Source of the DNA: Tannerellaceae bacterium
GTDB lineage: Bacteria > Bacteroidota > Bacteroidia > Bacteroidales > Tannerellaceae
Length of the DNA stretch: 23,216 bases
Direction: 5' to 3'
Assembly: GCA_031284275.1 (NCBI GenBank)
Contig: JAITAD010000090.1
Span: 1-23,216, forward strand
The position numbers and the translations under genes were made by a program. The notes under the pieces are model-generated. The model made no database searches. It worked only from the letters and a program-made list of their open reading frames with translations, and had not been told where the DNA came from. Shown here piece after piece: positions 22,423 to 23,216 of the stretch; the stretch's first letter is position 1, and each line of letters starts with the position of its first letter.

Positions 22423-23216
22423 ATGTCAGGGATGAGCGTAAAGGAAAAGTTATACGCCTCCATAGCCGATATCCGATAGGGCGGTTCGGGCAGAGCGCCC
22501 CAACTGTCGTTTCCGCCCAGTCCTTGGTGGTGATGGTCAAGACAAACCTCTACAAAAGGGCGGGGAGAAACGTCGTCGATATGCGTTTGCCGGCGGAGGA
22601 CGTTTCTGGCGGCCGCTTCGTCGTGTTCGGCTATCTCTTGGGGCGAGAAGTTGTTCCACTGATAGGGGCGGTGAACGGCCTCCTCGGAGTCAAAATCTTC
22701 AATGGCATTACGTAAGGCGTTAAACCCAAAAAGCGTGTCGGATAGGATGATCAGGGAAAGCCTGCTTTCGGCGGCCGAGAGCCGCAGACGGCGCGTGTCG
22801 CTGTGATGGCCGTTCTCTTGTGGACGTACGTAAGGGAAATAAAGTTGTTCGGCGGTGGTGTGGTAAAGGCCGATGGGAGTCCCCGCGCAACGGTCGGGAT
22901 AGTTCTCTTCAGGCCCGCGCCCGAAATATTCCACCTCGTTCAGTGTTTCCGGCAGGCGGAAGCGTAGGCCGATACGGGGCAGCGTGGGCGTACCTTCGGC
23001 AGCGGCATCATACCGGACAGCCAGATGAACCACCCCCGATGGCCGCAAGGTGCAGGTCAGGACATACATATTCCCCGCAGGCAGCCTGTAAGGAATACGG
23101 AAGACGGCGTTACCGAACGCATCAAGCCGACAGGAGGCCTCCTCTGTTTGAAACTGTTGCGATGCGGTTTTCCAGACTTGCTGGCGGAGGGGTGCGCCGT
23201 TGCCGTAGTCGTTGTC
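22419..23216 (-). CDS. GH2 beta-galactosidase, C-terminal part (5' end outside window)
   Basis: 265 residues of the C-terminal end of a LacZ-type glycoside hydrolase family 2 enzyme; the frame stays open through the right window edge. The first visible residues, DNDYGNGAPLRQQVWK, correspond to the (R)xPTDNDxG segment that opens the beta-galactosidase small-chain (domain 5) region. Next come LPRIGLRFRLPETLNEVEYFGRGPEENYPDR, YVRPQENGHHSDTR and HIDDVSPRPFVEVCLDHHHQGLGGNDSWG, all hallmarks of domain 5. The catalytic glutamates lie outside the window, as does any signal peptide, so the location cannot be judged. It would release terminal beta-galactose. It is convergent with the AraC gene (4-bp overlap) and, with susC2/susD2, suggests a galactoside utilisation locus. 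Confidence 0.93.
   Translation of the reverse strand, partial: DNDYGNGAPLRQQVWKTASQQFQTEEASCRLDAFGNAVFRIPYRLPAGNMYVLTCTLRPSGVVHLAVRYDAAAEGTPTLPRIGLRFRLPETLNEVEYFGRGPEENYPDRCAGTPIGLYHTTAEQLYFPYVRPQENGHHSDTRRLRLSAAESRLSLIILSDTLFGFNALRNAIEDFDSEEAVHRPYQWNNFSPQEIAEHDEAAARNVLRRQTHIDDVSPRPFVEVCLDHHHQGLGGNDSWGALPEPPYRISAMEAYNFSFTLIPDI

Noticed and set aside
22416..22715. Separate 99-codon gene after araC
   Set aside because: It is antisense to the conserved end of the beta-galactosidase. It is of interest only as the frame entered if the C tract gains a base.

Overview
The window is chromosomal DNA from a member of the Bacteroidota, most likely order Bacteroidales. The evidence is two SusC/SusD (RagA/RagB-type) outer-membrane uptake pairs, a PorQ type IX secretion protein, a DUF4494 protein, lipoproteins with Bacteroidota-style lipoboxes, and several -7 elements that fit the Bacteroidota consensus TAnnTTTG. 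The family or genus cannot be decided from this window. Every stretch looks like ordinary core or niche-adaptation genome. I see no phage, insertion sequence, CRISPR array, tRNA or rRNA.

Layout. (1) 1-2420, plus strand: the end of rnr (RNase R, cut by the window edge), a DUF4494 protein, a YggS/PLPBP pyridoxal-phosphate protein and proC, tightly packed as one operon. (2) 5538-2410, minus strand: a DUF3298 lipoprotein, rsmG, a metallo-beta-lactamase-fold hydrolase and porQ, also operon-like; porQ runs 11 bp into the end of proC. (3) 10813-5687, minus strand: SusC/SusD pair 1, preceded by a long structured leader and followed by a strong hairpin terminator. (4) 10870-13108: a TPR plus PD40 beta-propeller protein on plus, convergent with a lone metal ABC permease on minus (23-bp overlap). 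(5) 13161-16195, plus strand: a membrane ClpP-class NfeD protease overlapping an acyl-CoA ligase, ending at a bidirectional terminator. (6) 21436-16299, minus strand: SusC/SusD pair 2. (7) 21485-22422, plus strand: an AraC-family regulator divergent from SusC 2. (8) 22419-23216, minus strand: the C-terminal part of a GH2 beta-galactosidase, convergent with the AraC gene. Items 6-8 look like a small polysaccharide/galactoside utilisation locus controlled by the AraC protein.

The most interesting signal is the roughly 240-nt leader of SusC 1. A 12-bp stem with a triloop and seven U's forms a textbook intrinsic terminator that ends only 22 bases before the SusC start codon. A second copy of the same palindrome lies about 150 bp upstream in inverted orientation, so it can pair with the terminator over 20 perfect bases. 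A short reading frame in the leader runs through the terminator and stops just inside susC. This looks like an attenuator, or a small RNA in front of an uptake operon. A REPIN/MITE-like repeat origin is the main alternative.

The second notable signal is a run of 12 C's at the 3' end of the AraC gene. Gaining or losing one C would change the regulator's C-terminus.
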